NCBI GenBank assembly: GCA_964035795.1
Contig: OZ038320.1
Location: 4,651,896 to 4,715,895, forward strand
From: Pterobdella sp. o SKG-2022
Taxonomy: Eukaryota > Annelida > Clitellata > Hirudinida > Piscicolidae
Length of the DNA stretch: 64,000 nucleotides
Reading direction: 5' to 3'
Part shown: positions 28,571 through 39,992 of the stretch, piece after piece
Layout of the letters: each line of letters opens with the position of its first letter
Position numbering within the stretch: position 1 is the stretch's first letter
Translations under genes and position numbers: made by a program
Notes under the pieces: model-generated
Databases searched by the model: none
The model's input: only the letters and a program-made list of their open reading frames with translations
What the model was told of the DNA's origin: nothing

Positions 28571-29222
28571 GTTATGAACGTTTGCTATTTTAATCATCAG
28601 GCTGTTGGTGGTGGTCCTGGAATGTTTTCTTTGCTTATAAAAAACTTCTAGAAATCTAGCCTGATGAGAGCAGACTGCTCAAACAGTCAGTGTGAGGTTT
28701 TCTAAAAAGATTATTTTGACTAGATAAAGTTAGTAACCTTGAAGGATTACTGGAGGACAAAAAAGGTGGTTAAGATTTGTGCCCTGAAAAAGCAGTAGCC
28801 CTACCAGCTAGCAAGCTTAAAGGCTAGGACGCTAAGTAGGGACTTGTTAATCTAAAGTCCAGAAGCAAAACTTTTAAAACTTAATTACCGCGTCTTCTCT
28901 GACACACAAACAAAACCAAAATGGTTACAAAAGCCTCACTAGCGGTAGTTAATTTTTTAACATAAAGCCGTATTGAACCCACAAGCTTATCATTGATGTT
29001 ATTTATAATTTTAAGTGTGAATTTGCTGCACTAGCATTCACGTCACAAGCGCTAGAATAATAATTAAGAACTGAACTAAAATCGATACAAACTCAAAGTG
29101 CATACAATTTAAAATTGAAATTCTAATCAATAAAGTTTTTAAAATTATTTATGGATGAAACTAAGCTGCACTGATCTCAAATTTCTTTATAAGTACAAGC
29201 CACGAATGTAAGCAGAAAAACA
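28571..29222 (+). repeat. Duplicated block, copy A (5' flank of PAN gene)
   Basis: Starts GGTTATGAACGTT and continues through landmarks such as CATCAGGCTGTTGGTGGTGG, CTGATGAGAGCAGACTG and GGATTACTGGAGGACAAAAA. All recur in the same order at 30938-31280. The similarity runs on into the start of the downstream coding region, so gene and 5' flank were copied together. A TATA-like TTTATAAGT at about 29186 lies 35-40 bases before the ATG. Confidence 0.8.
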
Positions 29223-29633
29223 ATGAAATTCTTTCTTTTCATCGTTCTATTCTGGTGCGTGGTTCAAGCCCAATATGATAACGAAGTTACTGTAGACATT
29301 TATAATGATATCGTTCCAGAAGCTAAAACTGTGTTCGTAGAAGCAAAAGTAGAAAAAAAAGAAAAAGTAGAGGGAAATGGAAGCCTTGAAAAAACCTGCT
29401 ATTTTGAAGCCAAACAAAAAACACATTCCCACTACGGCGTGCACATACCAAAAGCGACTAGCTTAGAAAAGTGCATGGAAACGTGTAGAGCCCAAAGCAG
29501 CTGTAAATCGTTTGATTGGGATCCTGCCAATTATAATAAGTGCTGGTTTCATAAGCACCCCTTCCCCAAGTTCCATAGAACTTCTACACATTACACCAAA
29601 GTGTGCTGTGAGTCTAATATACAGTTCATTTGA
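29223..29633 (+). CDS. Small secreted PAN/apple-domain protein
   Basis: A single open exon of 136 residues. Residues 1-16 are a clear signal peptide ending VVQA before QYDNE. Residues 20-55 are a charged linker rich in Val, Glu and Lys. From Cys59 on there is a PAN/apple-like module: Cys59, Cys84, Cys88, Cys94, Cys107, Cys128 and Cys129, with the typical SLEKCMETC helix and the SCKSFDWD strand. PAN modules bind protein or carbohydrate outside the cell. The ligand cannot be told here. A TATA-like box lies upstream, and the gene and its flank are duplicated downstream, where the copy is broken. No intron is needed. Confidence 0.8.
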   Translation: MKFFLFIVLFWCVVQAQYDNEVTVDIYNDIVPEAKTVFVEAKVEKKEKVEGNGSLEKTCYFEAKQKTHSHYGVHIPKATSLEKCMETCRAQSSCKSFDWDPANYNKCWFHKHPFPKFHRTSTHYTKVCCESNIQFI

Positions 29634-30639
29634 TATTTCATCCGTATTAACATGATCATCTAAAATTAAACTTTCAATTGAATATTTGTGATTATGAGTT
29701 TTTAAAAGTGGTTTGTTTTAATGTAAATTATTAATTTCAGAGTTTTAACCGCTGGCACTTCAACTTTTTGCAAGTATTTTCGAACTTATTTTGTTGGATG
29801 TGATAGGTCGCTTTTGAAAAGAAAAACTTTTTGCGAGTTTTCTTTATTTGTTTTCACCAAAATTCATAAATATAAACTGGAAGAAATCATCGACTTCGAA
29901 ACATACATTTTTATAATCCCTTAAACTCTCTAGCTTGAGCATAGTTTTTGATGGATGTTCATAGACTGGTAACGTCTGGATAAAAAATTTTTTGTCAACT
30001 ATTACGACACAACAGTTTTACAATCAATTTTTTCCATTTTTGAATGACCTATTGACAAAACTTATTTAAACTTCGTTATTATCACGGCAACTATAAACAC
30101 AGATCTTTTTATGAAAAGACTTTCCAGAAAAATTGTTCGACTTGATAAAAATTTAATTCCTATTTCTAAACGCACAACCTGCGAATTATTCCACTCAGAA
30201 AGATTTTAATATGCTTCGGATAAAAAAGTCGAAACAAGGCTTATTAATGTTATATTTTTTGCAATTCATATTGTAAAACAATACAAAAGCTCATCATAAA
30301 ATTATATTTAGCGTTTATCTTATCGCTCACAATCACGAATAAGCTCATAGTGGCATAAACTTCAGGAGTTTCTAGACCTCATAGGGCTGTAAAATCGCTA
30401 CTAACTATCAAAGAATATAAGATATTACTGTCTTGGAATATTGTACTACTGCTTAATTGTCAAATAATGTGAAATATTGCAGTGTACTACAATACTTTTT
30501 AAATCAATCTGATAATAAAAAACCCATTAACCAGATCGCTTAAATAAGGGTAATAAGCATCGAAGGCGACAAAAGAATAAAATATTTAGAGACATCTTAA
30601 CATACTTGCAAAATTCTATAAAATTTTTCAAGTTATAAT
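29634..30639. other. Intergenic between PAN gene and NF-YB exon copy
   Basis: AT-rich, with no reading frame or repeat I can support. Confidence 0.45.
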
Positions 30640-30932
30640 TAATAAAAAAATCAAGTCTAAAAGTTGAAAACATTACATTTGAGCTTCCAAGCTGGAAAAA
30701 AAACATACCAAAACTTTTACTCAAACTATTTCTTACAATAGCATTAGCAAAAAAAGCAATACCTACCAAAGCACAGTAACATGAGCATATTGATAACAAA
30801 ACTCTCTGTATTTGTTGAGATAGGCCTTGAATAGCTCAATGTAGTTATCAAAACCAAGAGCCTGCATAGCAAATAAGATGTCCTCTCTATTTGCTCTAAA
30901 ATGGTTTCTAATGTGGCTTTGATCAATCAGCA
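30640..30932 (-). pseudogene. Decayed copy of NF-YB exon 5 with flanking intron
   Basis: Matches 35455-35783, including intron sequence on both sides of the exon, so it is a DNA-level duplication and not a retrocopy. It keeps [17 protein letters not shown], but 36 bases are missing (the codons for [12 protein letters not shown] in the intact exon), PLK has changed, and the donor GTTTG has become TTTTG. The right end of similarity is at GATCAATCA, a few bases before duplicated block B begins. It cannot act as a normal exon. Confidence 0.85.
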
Positions 30933-30937
30933 ATCAG

Positions 30938-31748
30938 GTTATGAACGTACGTTATTTTAATCATCAGGCTGTTGGTGGTGGTCCTAGAATGTTCCCTTTG
31001 CCTATAACGAGTTTCTAAGAACCTAGTCTGATGAGAGCAGACTGATAAAACGGTCAGTGTGAAGTCCTCTAAGAAGATTATTTTGAATAAATAAAGTTAG
31101 TAATCCCAAAGGATTACTGGAGGACAAAAAAGATGGTTTAGATTTGTGTCATAAAAAGACAGTAGCTATACCAGCTAGCAGGCTTATACGCTAGAGTGCT
31201 AAATAGAAAGATTATAACGTCATTTTTGGGAACAAAACTTTCAAAAGTCTTCTCTGACACACAAAAAAACAAATAGAGTATTATCATAGTGACATGGAAC
31301 TGTCTTCAAAACAACTTCAGTATCTTTCAATGTAGAATCAGAGTCATAATATATTTAATCAAAATGAGCCGTCTTCATGCTTCCCAGCCCTTCACGCTTC
31401 ATCCTTCAGCCCACACACAACCACGGCCGTTTTCTTTAATTTCTTTTTTCTTTCCACCGTTTTGTCTGATACACGAATGGTTACGAAGGTTCTACCATCA
31501 TGAACTGGCAAGCTTTCAAATGATAATATTTTAGATAAAAATATGTCGCACTAACATTCAGCCTTCAGTGCTAGAAAAATTGTGGTAAAATTGATATTCA
31601 CTCGAAGTGCATACTAGTTAACAAAAAAATTCTAATCAATAAATTTTTTAAAAATTATTCATCGATAAATTTATTTTGCACTCTTCATATTCCTCTATAA
31701 AAGCTATGCTACAGCTCTGAAGAATGAAAACTTACGACAACAGAAGTT
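30938..31748 (+). repeat. Duplicated block, copy B, carrying a LINE-related insert
   Basis: Second copy of the PAN gene's 5' flank. Relative to copy A it has about 200 extra bases (roughly 31262-31465). These include CTTCACGCTTCATCCTTCA-type sequence that recurs on the opposite strand at about 33800-33893, beside the LINE fragment. TCTATAAAAGC near 31702 keeps a TATA-like box. Confidence 0.7.
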
Positions 31749-32048
31749 ATGAACTTTTTGCTTTTCATCGTTTTATTCTTTTGCGTAGTTCAAGCCCAAT
31801 ATGGTAACTTGAAACTCAACAAAATTACTGTTATTCATCTATCATGCTATCTTCACAGTGTATGATACACCGGCCGTAGGAGAAGGAGGAGTAGGAGGAG
31901 GAGGAGGGGGAGGAGGAGGAGGAGGAGGAGGAGGAGGAGGAGGAGGAGGAGGAGGAGGAGGAGGAGGAGGAGGAGGAGGAGGAGGAGGAGGAGGAGGAAG
32001 AGGAGGAGGAGGAGGAGGAGGAGGAGGAGGAGGAGGAGAAGCTAAAAC
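31749..32048 (+). pseudogene. Broken PAN-gene duplicate with GGA expansion
   Basis: The signal peptide and first residues of the PAN gene are preserved (MNFLLFIVLFFCVVQAQYGN). The frame then diverges and stops at 31863-31865 after 38 residues. A long (GGA)n tract follows, after which GAAGCTAAAAC matches codons just downstream in the intact gene (PEAKT). The cysteine-rich PAN part is absent. The 38-residue product would be little more than a signal peptide, so this is most likely a pseudogene. Confidence 0.75.
31877..32040 (+). repeat. (GGA)n trinucleotide expansion
   Basis: About 160 bases of nearly pure AGG/GGA with a few interruptions near the left end and one near 31998. It sits inside the PAN pseudogene. 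On the plus strand the G-runs could form G-quadruplexes. The apparent poly-Gly and poly-Pro proteins are only translations of the repeat. Confidence 0.95.
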
Positions 32049-32104
32049 ATTCAGTTTACAGTTTTTTAACGGCTGAAAAACGAAAAAATAGTTTTCGCCA
32101 ACTA

Positions 32105-32200
32105 AATACCACACAACACAAAGTATTTATTTAAACGAAGACACGAAGCTTTTCTTATGACTAGCTTACATTATCAAGTGATAATCAAATGATAATGGTT
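32105..32200 (+). repeat. Hairpin/MITE-like element remnant
   Basis: Contains AAAGTATTTATTTAAACGAA, CACGAAGCTTTTCTTATGAC and GCTTACATTATC, in the same order as the hairpins at 36405-36528 and 57588-57679. Only one arm is well preserved. Confidence 0.5.
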
Positions 32201-32395
32201 ATCACCTTACTATTTCATTCACGCTATTATACTTCAACACGACACAACAGCTTCAAAATTAATTTTTAATCGCAGTTAAATGAACTATAGGCATTACTTG
32301 CCCAAATTTGGTCTTTATCACGTGAACAATGAACACCGCGTGTGTCTACAGCGGAAGTTCACGCCAAGTATGTAAAAAAAAGCAATTTCTGTGTA

Positions 32396-32471
32396 GACCA
32401 ATAGGATTGAAGCAGGTTTGGATTGCAAATTTTAAAAAATCTTGTACAAATCTGCTTTAATCCTATTGGTC
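32396..32471. repeat. Inverted-repeat hairpin (short MITE-like)
   Basis: The 20-base arm GACCAATAGGATTGAAGCAG at 32396-32415 is mirrored at 32452-32471 with one mismatch, around a 36-base loop. A related half (GATCAATAGGAATAAAGCAG) occurs near 33628, and a diverged piece (TGATTGGTCCC...) near 34502, so this is a family. Confidence 0.65.
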
Positions 32472-33790
32472 AGTGAAAAAACACTTTCTTCTCTATAGAA
32501 AGCGTAAACTGCTAAAAAATTTTTTTGGAGGACAACAACAAATGGCATGAGCCTTGAAATTTAATACTTAAAAATTGGAGTACCTAGGTAAAAGTTTATT
32601 TCATTAGAGTTAGCTGGATTTATTTAGACATTCAAAAACAATACTTTATTAACAAGAAACATGGTTGATGTTTTGAGCTGCCATAGTTTATGTATTTTAG
32701 CATGAATTTTGTTGATGTATTTCAAGTTTTGACTTGATCTTTATTGGTTTATTTCTTTTCTAGTGGCTTAATTGACTTGCTTGTGGTCCCAAGTATTTGT
32801 TTAATTTAATGGTATTTCAAAAATGTATATCAAGTTGAACCAGTTTTAAATTATTAGACTGTTATTAAACAGCCAATCACAAACAAAGAAGGTTAATTTT
32901 TCCGTTTTAGCAGCTCGTCTCTTTAGAGACCTTTTCAAAAATACTTTTCAGTAACATTGTTTAACTTGTCCCAGATTGAGTTCCTGCATCTTAATATACA
33001 CTGCGAATTGACCCATTTAGTATGATTTTCAAATGCTTCGGACTTTTTAATGAAAGGTTGTTACAAGGCTTATTAATAATTTCTGCATCTCATACCTCGA
33101 AATTGTAAGAGTTTAACATTACTTTATATTAAGCGTTCTATCTAGTGCTCTATTTGGCACCATTCTTGTTGCAAGACAATTATTTTTCTTTTGCTTATCT
33201 TTTCTTTATGAAGGCTCATATAAAAAACAATAATTTTTAGTTCTTTTACTATCTATATTTTCTGTTTAGCTATAATTTATTTTGAGATCTTTTTAAATTG
33301 CGATTTTTTTCGGACAGAAGTAGCTCCAACTAAAGACGACTCAAAATAATGAATATTTAAACCATAAACATGAATTTTTTTACAGATAAAAATGAAACAG
33401 TTTAAAATGAAAAATCAATCTTTGCTGAATGACGTGAACAACACTTGATTCTCGGGCTGTACTACTGCCAATAATTATCAAAAAATATTACACCGGTCTA
33501 AATTAAACTTTAAATACATCAATTGAGGATTCATACATTTATTTAAAATAGAAGCTATAATTTTCGATAAGTAAAGCCTTATCATAAAACGTTAGCATAC
33601 TACTATAAAAATCATAATGTTTTTTCACTGATCAATAGGAATAAAGCAGAAAGGGCCAACCACAGAGTTTGTCAGAAAAAAATACAGTATTTACACAACT
33701 TTTTCCAAGTACTTAAAAACCCACCTCATGATTAAGTCTTATAATCTTAAAATATAATTTTAGAATTTTTTTCTCTCAAATATTTTTTTC
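32472..33790. other. Intergenic, repeat-derived fragments only
   Basis: AT-rich. 33555-33600 (TTTTCGATAAGTAAAGCCTT...) recurs in reverse orientation at about 38615-38655, and a diverged relative lies at about 28150-28200. No gene seen. Confidence 0.45.
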
Positions 33791-33799
33791 TCAGAAAAT

Positions 33800-34430
<631 letters not shown>

Positions 34431-34554
34431 AGAGATGAGTTATTGCGCTGTCATTTGTTATGGTATTTAATAAATGTTAGGGTGGTTTTTTTTAAATTCT
34501 ATGATTGGTCCCTTTTGCTCCAATCATTAGTCAATGAAAAAAACATTATGCATT

Positions 34555-37500
34555 CTATAGCAAGTGTAAAGTGCTTGTGTAGTACAATAAACCATTATTA
34601 TTGTAATTACCGAAGTTTTGCTGATCTAGCTGCCTATCTACAACTTTTTCCTCCACATAGTACTTTTCAGACTTTGTTGACTGCAAAGAAAATATAGTAA
34701 TTACCGCCACTGATATATTTCAATATCTTCAATTTTGATGAAGTAACTACATTATTGAGGCGGAAGTAAGGAGTTCAATAAGCATTTCTAAAAGAAAATG
34801 AATAACTTGTAATGTAATGCAGCACTTTTACTTACAGATCAAAGCTCTTGCTGAAAATTTAATTTAGCGAAAGCACACTGCGGAACACGTGCTAATTGTC
34901 AGCCCATGTGGGACGGACCCGGTAACTTTAGATAATTAGTTTAATGCTCCACCACTGAGCTATATGAGCCAACAACTTGTGTTACCCTTATAACTTGATG
35001 GTGATGTGTGGAGTGTTATTTAAGGAGGTACATGAAAACTCCTTAATGTTTCTTTAATATAATTTGTCATAGCTCATACTTATGATTTCTAAAAAACAAA
35101 CATGATTGGACATGAAAGTATACCCTAAAAGTCAATATTTGGTGAAAATCAGTTAATAATTGAAGGAAGTTCAACAAAATGTAAAGCCTGTAAAGATAAT
35201 CCGACAAAATTTATTTATTTTGTTTCATAAAATTTTATTTAATCAATTCAGTGAATTTTAAATTAAAATTTTTCTATATATATTTGATAGTACAATAATT
35301 CAAATTGTTCTATATTTGAGAACATTGTTCTTTGTTTTGTACCCTTTATGAATATATTAAAATGAAGACCCTGAGTCTTACATCCAAAAACACATAACCT
35401 AAGTCTACTTAAGATAAAATGTAAATTAATACTGAAATTGAAAATTGATGTTGAAAATAAAAACTCAAAACTTAAAGGTTTACAAACATTACATTTGAGC
35501 TTTCAAAATGCGAAAAAAAACTAATCAAAACTTATGCTCTAATCATTTTTTATAATAGTATTAACAAAAAAAGCAATGCCTACCAAAGCACAGTAGCATG
35601 AGCATATTGATAACAAACCTCTCTGTATTTGTTGAGATAGGCCTTGAGTGGCTCAATGTAGTTATCAAAGCCGAGAGCCTGCATAGCAAATAAGATGTCC
35701 TCTCCATTGATTGTCTTGCGTTTCTCTTGTTGGCATCTTTCACTTGCTCTGTGGTGGTTTGTGATGTGGCTTGGATCAATCAATCAAACCCTTTTAAGAC
35801 CCGTTTTTCTTAACCAAGGGTTAGGAAATCAAAGCTGATTTAAAGCCTGTTTTTCTTTACCATATATAAAATAAATTGTGCATGCTTTATGGTCCTGGGC
35901 ATGACGTTAAACTGCACCAAAGGCAGCGTCTCCAATTTGAGACTGCTTTCCTGTTATAACCTGAATAATAAAAGACTTCGGTAACAGGTATCGACAAACT
36001 GATATCCTGGTATCGTTGTCGTTTGGCTTGGCGGAGGATCATTCTTTATTGACAACGGCAGGGCAAACTGCCCAAGTGTGGGAACGGCGGTTTTTGAAAT
36101 CCGATAGTTTCAAGTTGGACGTTAGCTTGAGCTGGCAGTTCTATGAAAACTTTGTCCCAACTAAAAATGGCTTTCATTAGCCGACTGCTGTATACCGCAG
36201 CTACTGGGACGCCTACAGCAGTATAATCTAATATGGATATTATTTATTTTATGCTTTATTACAGTTTGATGTTTTTTTGAATGCTAACTCAATTGTATGA
36301 ACTGTAACAAGTGGTATATGTTATAAAAAAAGAAAGAAAATTAAGTAGCTAAAATTGAATTTCTTGATGACATAGAATAGCCTAAATCACACAGTGAGGT
36401 CAAAAACAAAAAGTATTTATTAATTGAAATCACAAAGCTTTTCCTAAGTCTAACTTACATTATCTAGTTCAATGTAAGTTAGACTTAATAAAAGCCTTGT
36501 GGTTTAGTTTAACAAAGACTTTTTGTTTGTTTACCTTACTATCGAAGTAAAAAAAAATAACTTGATTATACTGATATTCAAGCCTCTAAGTTTTATAATC
36601 AATTTATCAGTAGTAGAAAACTTTTCTAAAAAAACTGTCAATAACTTAGAGCTGAGTTTTTTAAAGTACTATTAATTTACAAAAGTTTATACTTGAAATT
36701 TAAGAGAAGTTTTGTAATGTAACTGATCAAATTCTTGTTATAATTGATGGAACATACTCGCTAGTTATGAAACTGACAAACTCTGACACACACTCTTGTA
36801 CACAATCTTTAGCTTCCTTTGCTATCTGTTTAGAAACAATTATGATAGATACTATTAATGGCATTTTTTTTGGAGATATTTATCATCATTTTATTATAGT
36901 CAGCGTCTTTCCCTTTTCCAAGGGGTCACTGACTTCTTTCCATGATCTAACCCTCTCTCTTTCTCCATTTCACCCTATCATAGGCATCTTCAAGACCTAC
37001 CTTAAGCCTACGACAAAGGTTTTCCATCATACCTTTCCAAGATAACCTTGGCCTTCCCCTTTCTCTACTACCTTCAACTTCAAACCTCCATGCCTGCTTA
37101 ACACAATCTTCATCCCTTTTCCTAACCACATGCCCCAGCCATCTCAAACTTCCTTGTCTCACCACTTCAACAACAGTACTAACCAACCCCAATCTAACCA
37201 TCAACTCTTGTGCTCACACCATCACATATCATGTAGATGTTTATAAGTAAAAAATTTTGATAATTCTTTGTTAATCAAATTTCATTTGATATTAAAATTG
37301 AGAAAGAGGATGAGTTTTTTATGGATAATAGCAAAAAAATAAAATCTCGTCTGAAGTATATAATATTATTTACATTATAAGAAAAACAATTCTGACAATT
37401 TTTAAATGAAAATGCTCTCAATTATATTTTGCTTATATTAACTATTGTATCATGAAGCTTCATTGGTTAAACCAGTAGGCAAAGTAAAAATCATGAAAAC

Positions 37501-38426
37501 ATGACAATATTTAAATTTTTTATTGAGACAATATACCAATCAAACCCATATTCAAAGCCTGTTTTCCTTTACCTAAGGTTGGGCAGTTTTTCCATATATT
37601 TTTTATATCATCACCAGGTAATTAATGTAGCTTCTACATTAAAAATCTTCAAAAACTCATGAAACTTCAGAACTATTGTATGAAAATTTTCATATGATAC
37701 CTCACCATATCGCATCCATCAAAATATCAAACCTTGCCGAACTTGGGTATTGTCTTCTTCATTATGCGAGCCACATTGGCGGTTGGAAGAAATCGATCCT
37801 GGTAGGTAAACTAATCTTGATGTAACCATAACTGTCTCTTTTTTTGTTAATTTTTATTAATGAATTAAAGATAGTTATGAGCTCTTAAAGTATGCAGAAA
37901 TATTCAATATTTTTTCATTGATTTGTGAGCTACATTCTTATCTTACACTTTTTTATGGAAACTGTGTACATAAAAAATTGAAAAATAATAAATTCTTTCA
38001 TAAGAACAGAATATTTAAAAAAAAATAAAATATGAGTCATTAGTTATTTAAATGAAAATTTCAAATATATCGAAGTGAAAGATTTTTTTTTTAATATAAT
38101 AAAAAGCAAAATTTTTGCCAAATAAGAAACAGTATAGATTCAAAAGCAAACTAGGATGAAGTCAATTAACTTGCTCTCTTAAAGGTTCTCCTTCGTTTCC
38201 TTCTCCATCTTCTTCGTTTTCTGACAAACGACCTATGACAAAAAAAATATTTATTTTGATAGTAAATTGAATTAATCACAATTTTATATAATTTTTTATG
38301 CTTCAAAAAAATGAATTATGATGAAATGAAATTTTTTGAAAAACACTTACAAGATAAGTTATAATTATTTTGATAGATAGATTCGGGTAATTCAACTTCG
38401 TCGCTGCTTTGCTCTAAACCCTCCAT
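34555..38426 (-). CDS. NFYB: Nuclear transcription factor Y subunit beta (CBF-A/HAP3), six exons
   Basis: Histone-fold subunit that pairs with NF-YC and then NF-YA to bind CCAAT boxes. Exons in order: 38426-38351, 38232-38171, 37798-37733, 36825-36758, 35748-35619, 34680-34555. All phases match; the product is 175 residues. Seen: an acidic N-terminus, then the conserved core [20 protein letters not shown] (~40-60), then [20 protein letters not shown] (69-88), then [20 protein letters not shown] and [18 protein letters not shown] (to 134). This is the complete DNA-binding and dimerisation region of the family. The C-terminal tail (135-175) is short and lacks the Gln-rich activation region of vertebrate NF-YB-type complexes. 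The last exon follows a strong TTTTCTTTGCAG. An ATTAAA lies about 85 bases past the stop. Introns 3 to 5 hold mobile elements. Confidence 0.93.
34901..34970 (-). repeat. tRNA-like element (SINE head), second copy
   Basis: Reverse complement starts GGCTCATATAGCTCAGTGG and continues GGAGC...TTACCGGGTCCGTCCC. It has the same A-box/B-box arrangement as 8465-8536. It lies in NF-YB intron 5, antisense to 8465-8536 in window orientation. Confidence 0.65.
35860..36235. repeat. Higher-GC intronic stretch, probably a repeat element
   Basis: Within NF-YB intron 4, composition rises well above the surroundings (for example GTTTGGCTTGGCGGAGGATC and GGCAGGGCAAACTGCCC, the latter containing a short palindrome). 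No long reading frame or known element recognised. It is bounded on the left by AAGCCTGTTTTTCTTTACC, which recurs in similar form near 37555. Confidence 0.35.
36405..36528. repeat. MITE-like hairpin element in NF-YB intron
   Basis: Two roughly 58-base arms, AAACAAAAAGTATTTATT... to ...TAAGTCTAACTTACATT and its diverged reverse complement, flank a 9-base loop. The core CACAAAGCTTTT...CTTACATTAT is shared with 32105-32200 and 57588-57679. Confidence 0.75.
36880..37204 (-). mobile_element. LINE ORF2 C-terminal fragment (RTE-like)
   Basis: The minus strand reads [20 protein letters not shown], then [20 protein letters not shown] and [15 protein letters not shown]. This is the widespread 'LRWLGHVxRMxD ... 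GRPxxxWxD ... A.DR.KWR' tail of RTE/CR1-type reverse transcriptases. Only the last ~100 residues are present. Its 3' end lies close to NF-YB exon 4 (36758-36825), on the same strand. Confidence 0.8.
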
Positions 38427-39960
38427 CTTTGAAAATTTAAACAAAAACAAAGTATAGACGGTCTATCTAAGAACAAAGAAATATTTCGAAACTTAAAATT
38501 TTGAAAAAGTAATTAATTTTATTATATAACTGTTTTATATATTTATAGGTAATGTATGTTTCAAACACAAATAAATATGTCATTATCAAAATTTTATTTT
38601 ATGTTTAGCCTCACCATATTTTATGATAAGGCTAAACTTATCGAAAATTATAGTTTTTGATTCTCAATGAATGTATTAAAAATTTCACTTAATTGATGTT
38701 TTTCGTTACAAAATATTGAAGAAAAATATATACGATGTCTCTAAAAAGGAATAAATGTTTGTTTAATTAAATATTTTTTGAATTTACATTTTATATTTTT
38801 CATAATCTAGCGGCTCAAGATTTTAGCTACAAATGACGCAGTCCAACGGTTTTCAATTTCAAAACTTTGAGTGACTTCTCACCTTCGATATGTCGATGGG
38901 AATTTTTATTTTATAACTTAAACGTGATATTCGAAGTTTTATAAAAAGTTAGATTACAGCATATAAAAAATATAAAAGATATAAAATCGGGGAAATACTC
39001 AGAAAATTCCAAAGAAATAATGATTTTATTTTTGATGTAATCCAGGAATGAGTAATTTTAATGTTATTGTTTGTAAATTACCAAATTTTATTGATATATT
39101 TCCTAATTAAAATTTCATTCTTCTTACAATATAGTATTATATGTAGTGAAACTATTTCATTAAACGACTCGTCCGTAACCGGAATGAAATCATTAAATTT
39201 GGATTCTATGTTTTTAATTAAGTATGAATAATGTATTTTGGGTGTCCCGCAGACGTGTATGTTTTCTAAATTCCCCTGATTTTGTCCTTTAATGGAAAAA
39301 AGAATCTTATTTTAATGGTTGTCCAAGTTCATAGTAATTTTTTTTTCATTTGAACAATTCTTAATTCTTTTTTTTAACTTCCTATTATACCTTCATTTAT
39401 TTGAGATATTTTGATGTACTGGTCAATGTCGGAGTTTTTATAAACTCTTGGAAAACTTGCTTGCCTAAATCTTTACTATAATCTTCTTACAAAAATCTTT
39501 ACAAGAATTTTTATATTTTCCCACTCATTTTTTTACCTCAATCTCCACCCAAAACTTTACTGATCTTTTCACCAAAACTTGCTATGTTCATTTGAAATCA
39601 TCTCACCTAAGCTCGTTAAAGAAATTTTTTATTAAAACATCCTCACCCAAATTAAATTATTGTCCCATTACTAGCCTTTAGTTTTTAAAAATTTTTATTT
39701 TGCGTAAGTGAAACTGGTACACTGTTAACGAAAATCTTTCTACTTTACAAATAAAAACATTTGTGTTCAATACTTTTATATTACCTATGCGTTTTAGGAT
39801 TTTTGTTTTCATTACATTTTTGTATAAGTTTGTTGTGATTATCATTATTATTGACTTGTGCTGAATAAACTCTTAAAAGTTTTTTAAATTACAACAAAAT
39901 AATCATGACTTGAAGTAAATTAGTTTGAAAAAAAAGTGTACTGAAACAGAGTTTCAATAT
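38427..39960. other. Intergenic between NF-YB and DONSON
   Basis: AT-rich. It holds a small hairpin near 38608-38645 (GTTTAGCCT...AGGCTAAAC) belonging to the repeat also seen at 33555. No exon seen. Confidence 0.45.
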
Positions 39961-39963
39961 ATA

Positions 39964-39969
39964 TTTATT
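39964..39969 (-). terminator. Poly(A) signal AATAAA of DONSON
   Basis: Minus-strand AATAAA 24 bases after the DONSON stop codon, within GTGCAATAAATATATATTG. Confidence 0.7.
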
Positions 39970-39992
39970 GCACAGGTCTAAAAAACATTAAC

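Noticed and set aside
28661..28690. Hammerhead-ribozyme-like CTGATGAG followed by a short stem and AAAC, also at 31028
   Set aside because: The essential GAAA after stem II is missing in both copies (AAAC preceded by C or A), and stem II is not conserved between them. It is a landmark of the duplicated block, not a ribozyme.
30527..30799. Minus-strand 90-residue frame
   Set aside because: Overlaps the intron part of the duplicated NF-YB segment; composition is intronic.
31842..32114. Poly-proline and poly-glycine reading frames
   Set aside because: Pure translation of the GGA repeat on either strand.
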